DNA of 64,000 nt from Kwoniella bestiolae CBS 10118 (taxonomy: Eukaryota > Basidiomycota > Tremellomycetes > Tremellales > Cryptococcaceae), in NCBI RefSeq assembly GCF_000512585.2, contig NC_089241.1, forward strand, positions 7,396,001 to 7,460,000, in the 5' to 3' direction. This document shows positions 60,758 through 64,000 of the stretch, piece by piece; the first letter of the stretch is position 1; each line of letters opens with the position of its first letter. Both the position numbers and the translations under genes were made by a program. Below the pieces are notes generated by a model, which saw only the letters and a program-made list of their open reading frames with translations, had not been told where the DNA came from and did not search any database.

Positions 60758-62266
60758 ATGTCCCAACCCATCTCGTTCACCGTCAAACCACCCACCACCT
60801 TAGCCCCCTACCGCCCCTCCCCATTGGGTAATGGATCAGCCAGAGGAGCACCCTCCAGGAGGTTGTTCGAGCAGAATGGGCATGACGAAGAGAGTGATGA
60901 GGAGGAGTATCATGGGGGTAGTAGGAAGACTAGTAAACCCAAGGATGAGAGGATAGAAGGGTTTGGAAATGGTAGAGCTCTAGGGTATGTTGATTCCCCT
61001 CTGCTCTCCAATTCTCAACCTTCGAAAGAGCTGATGAAGGAAGGCGGTTTTTATCTTTTCAGCGGCGAGAAACCGGCTGGACCGCTGGTGATACCTGCCC
61101 TACCCAACAAGGACTGGCGAGCCCACTCATCTTCCAACAGAGTACCCTCATACCGACCTGAGACTCGAGATCCGAATGAGACTGTGGAAACGCACGAGAG
61201 GACGGGTGATGGACCCCAGAGATCAGGTCTGAGAAAAGTCGAAACGTCAAACTCCAACGGATTATCGTCGGTTCAAGTCAAACGTGAATCTGTAGTAGAA
61301 GAAGATGTCAAACCTGATATAAATATCAAAGAAGAACCGAATGGGAATATCAAGGATGAAGAGGACGTGAAGGGAGAACCGCTCTCACTGGACAAACAAG
61401 CTCTCCAAGCCATTCTACAGGGGGAAGTCAAAATGGAAAGTGAAGAAGAGAGATTACGACGAGAATTGGTGATAGGCGGACCAAATCATATAAGTGAAGA
61501 AGAAGCGTTGAAGAGGGATATAGATGAACTGCCAGATATGGTTAGTCCTCCTGCCTCTTCCCTTCGCCGAGATGGGGCGGACCAAGCTGATATGAATATC
61601 GGTACAAAGTCAACAGCAGAAGATTACGCCGCCATCCCCGTCTCAGCCTTTGGGGAAGCCATGGCCCGAGGTATGGGTTGGAATCCCAGCTCATCGGGGG
61701 GTACCAAAATCCATGAACCGAAATTACGTCCTGCCCTTCTAGGTCTCGGTGCTACTGCCTTGGTGGAAAAACCCGCTCCGCCAAGTAGGAATGGTACTTC
61801 CTCCTCTTCGAAGAAACCTAAAGTAAATAAGAGGGATAGTATGAAGTATAACCTCGGTAATTCATTGATCAAAAGAGAACGGGGAGACGGGTCTTCGGGG
61901 GCTAGTACGCCTCTTAATGGGAGTAGTAGGAGGACGAGCCCGGAGTCGGATGGGAGTGTTAAGCGACGGAGGGAGGAGGATTATGATAAGGATAGGAGTA
62001 GGGAGAAGAGTACGAGGTATGAGACTGATGAAGAACGAGCGAGACGGAAAGCGAAGGAAAGAGAGAGGGAATATGAGACGGACGAGGAGAGGGCGAGGAG
62101 GAAAGCGAAAGAGAGGGAAAGGTATGATAGAGATAGGAGGGATAGGGATAGGGATGAGAGAGATCGACGGGATAGGTATCATGGAGATAGAAGGGATAGG
62201 GATAGGGATGATCGTGATAGGAGAGATAGGTATGATAGAGATGAAGATAGGAGACGTGATCGATAA
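60758..62266 (+). CDS. SPP2: Spliceosome activator Spp2 (GPKOW-like, G-patch)
   Basis: Spp2 binds and activates the DEAH helicase Prp2 before the first splicing step. A single exon of 502 aa, unusual in this window. The G-patch-related core is at about 291-307 (IPVSAFGEAMARGMGW), the family's signature. The N-terminus is disordered and carries Glu-rich VKxEE-type repeats. The C-terminus has two tandem 18-residue repeats beginning YETDEERARRKAKERE (62018-62071 and 62072-62125) and then an Arg/Asp-rich RDRDRRD tail. ATG 60758 (CAAA-ATG) is chosen; the in-frame ATG at 60632 would add 42 residues with no family likeness. Confidence 0.85.
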   Translation: MSQPISFTVKPPTTLAPYRPSPLGNGSARGAPSRRLFEQNGHDEESDEEEYHGGSRKTSKPKDERIEGFGNGRALGYVDSPLLSNSQPSKELMKEGGFYLFSGEKPAGPLVIPALPNKDWRAHSSSNRVPSYRPETRDPNETVETHERTGDGPQRSGLRKVETSNSNGLSSVQVKRESVVEEDVKPDINIKEEPNGNIKDEEDVKGEPLSLDKQALQAILQGEVKMESEEERLRRELVIGGPNHISEEEALKRDIDELPDMVSPPASSLRRDGADQADMNIGTKSTAEDYAAIPVSAFGEAMARGMGWNPSSSGGTKIHEPKLRPALLGLGATALVEKPAPPSRNGTSSSSKKPKVNKRDSMKYNLGNSLIKRERGDGSSGASTPLNGSSRRTSPESDGSVKRRREEDYDKDRSREKSTRYETDEERARRKAKEREREYETDEERARRKAKERERYDRDRRDRDRDERDRRDRYHGDRRDRDRDDRDRRDRYDRDEDRRRDR

Positions 62267-62420
62267 ATATTAGTCGATGTTGTATCTTGAACATAGTGAC
62301 CTGTTCAAAGAAAATCATAAACCAATAGAGATATATCATGTAGCATGAAACCTATGTACCTTGTCAATCATCCTGTTGAGATATACTGTACATGTGAAAT
62401 TCATTCTATGAATTCTGTCC

Positions 62421-64000
<1,580 letters not shown>

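Overview
The window comes from the nuclear genome of an intron-rich basidiomycete yeast, most likely a tremellomycete of the Cryptococcus/Kwoniella type. The evidence is dense short introns (GTRAGT donors, CTRAY branch sites, mostly 50-65 nt), a CAP59/CMT1-family mannosyltransferase, Zn2Cys6 and BTB genes, and nuclear-encoded mitochondrial proteins. Gene models were assembled by hand from splice signals. Every complete spliced model keeps one open frame and ends at a stop codon. There are no bacterial-style operons and no CRISPR array.

Layout. 0-13 kb: CAC2 (partial), RIX7, RAD51, a CAP59-family mannosyltransferase, mitochondrial bL27 (MRP7) and NOP13; these are housekeeping chromatin, ribosome-biogenesis and repair genes, several in divergent pairs with short shared promoters. 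13.7-38.6 kb: a mitochondrial NAD-type carrier, dihydroxyacetone kinase, an RpiB-family isomerase, Zn2Cys6 factor 1, SKP1, Zn2Cys6 factor 2, a D-erythronate-dehydrogenase-like SDR enzyme, a PAP2 lipid phosphatase, a class II ketose-bisphosphate aldolase and an ACS-family MFS transporter. Four C3/C4 carbohydrate enzymes, a transporter and two regulators fall in about 23 kb, which suggests a loose catabolic island; this is inference. 38.6-45.3 kb: a gene-poor stretch with an intron-containing tRNA-Ala(UGC) and one 1291-aa protein of unknown family, mostly encoded by a single 3.3-kb exon and carrying a GIY-YIG-nuclease-like motif set. 45.3-64 kb: CLF1, two tandem divergent 5S rRNA-like units, a BTB gene with a broken 3' part, PNKP, TRP4, a condensation/acyltransferase-fold protein, a nucleotide-sugar transporter, VMA13, the intronless SPP2 and RVB2 (partial).

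How the genes relate. CLF1 and SPP2 act in the spliceosome. RIX7, NOP13 and the 5S-like units concern ribosome production. RAD51, PNKP and CAC2 act on DNA and chromatin. The mannosyltransferase and the nucleotide-sugar transporter are candidates for capsule or wall glycan synthesis. The most unusual items are the 1291-aa protein, the paired 5S-like units with compensatory base changes, the split start codon of the RpiB gene, and the C3/C4 enzyme neighbourhood.
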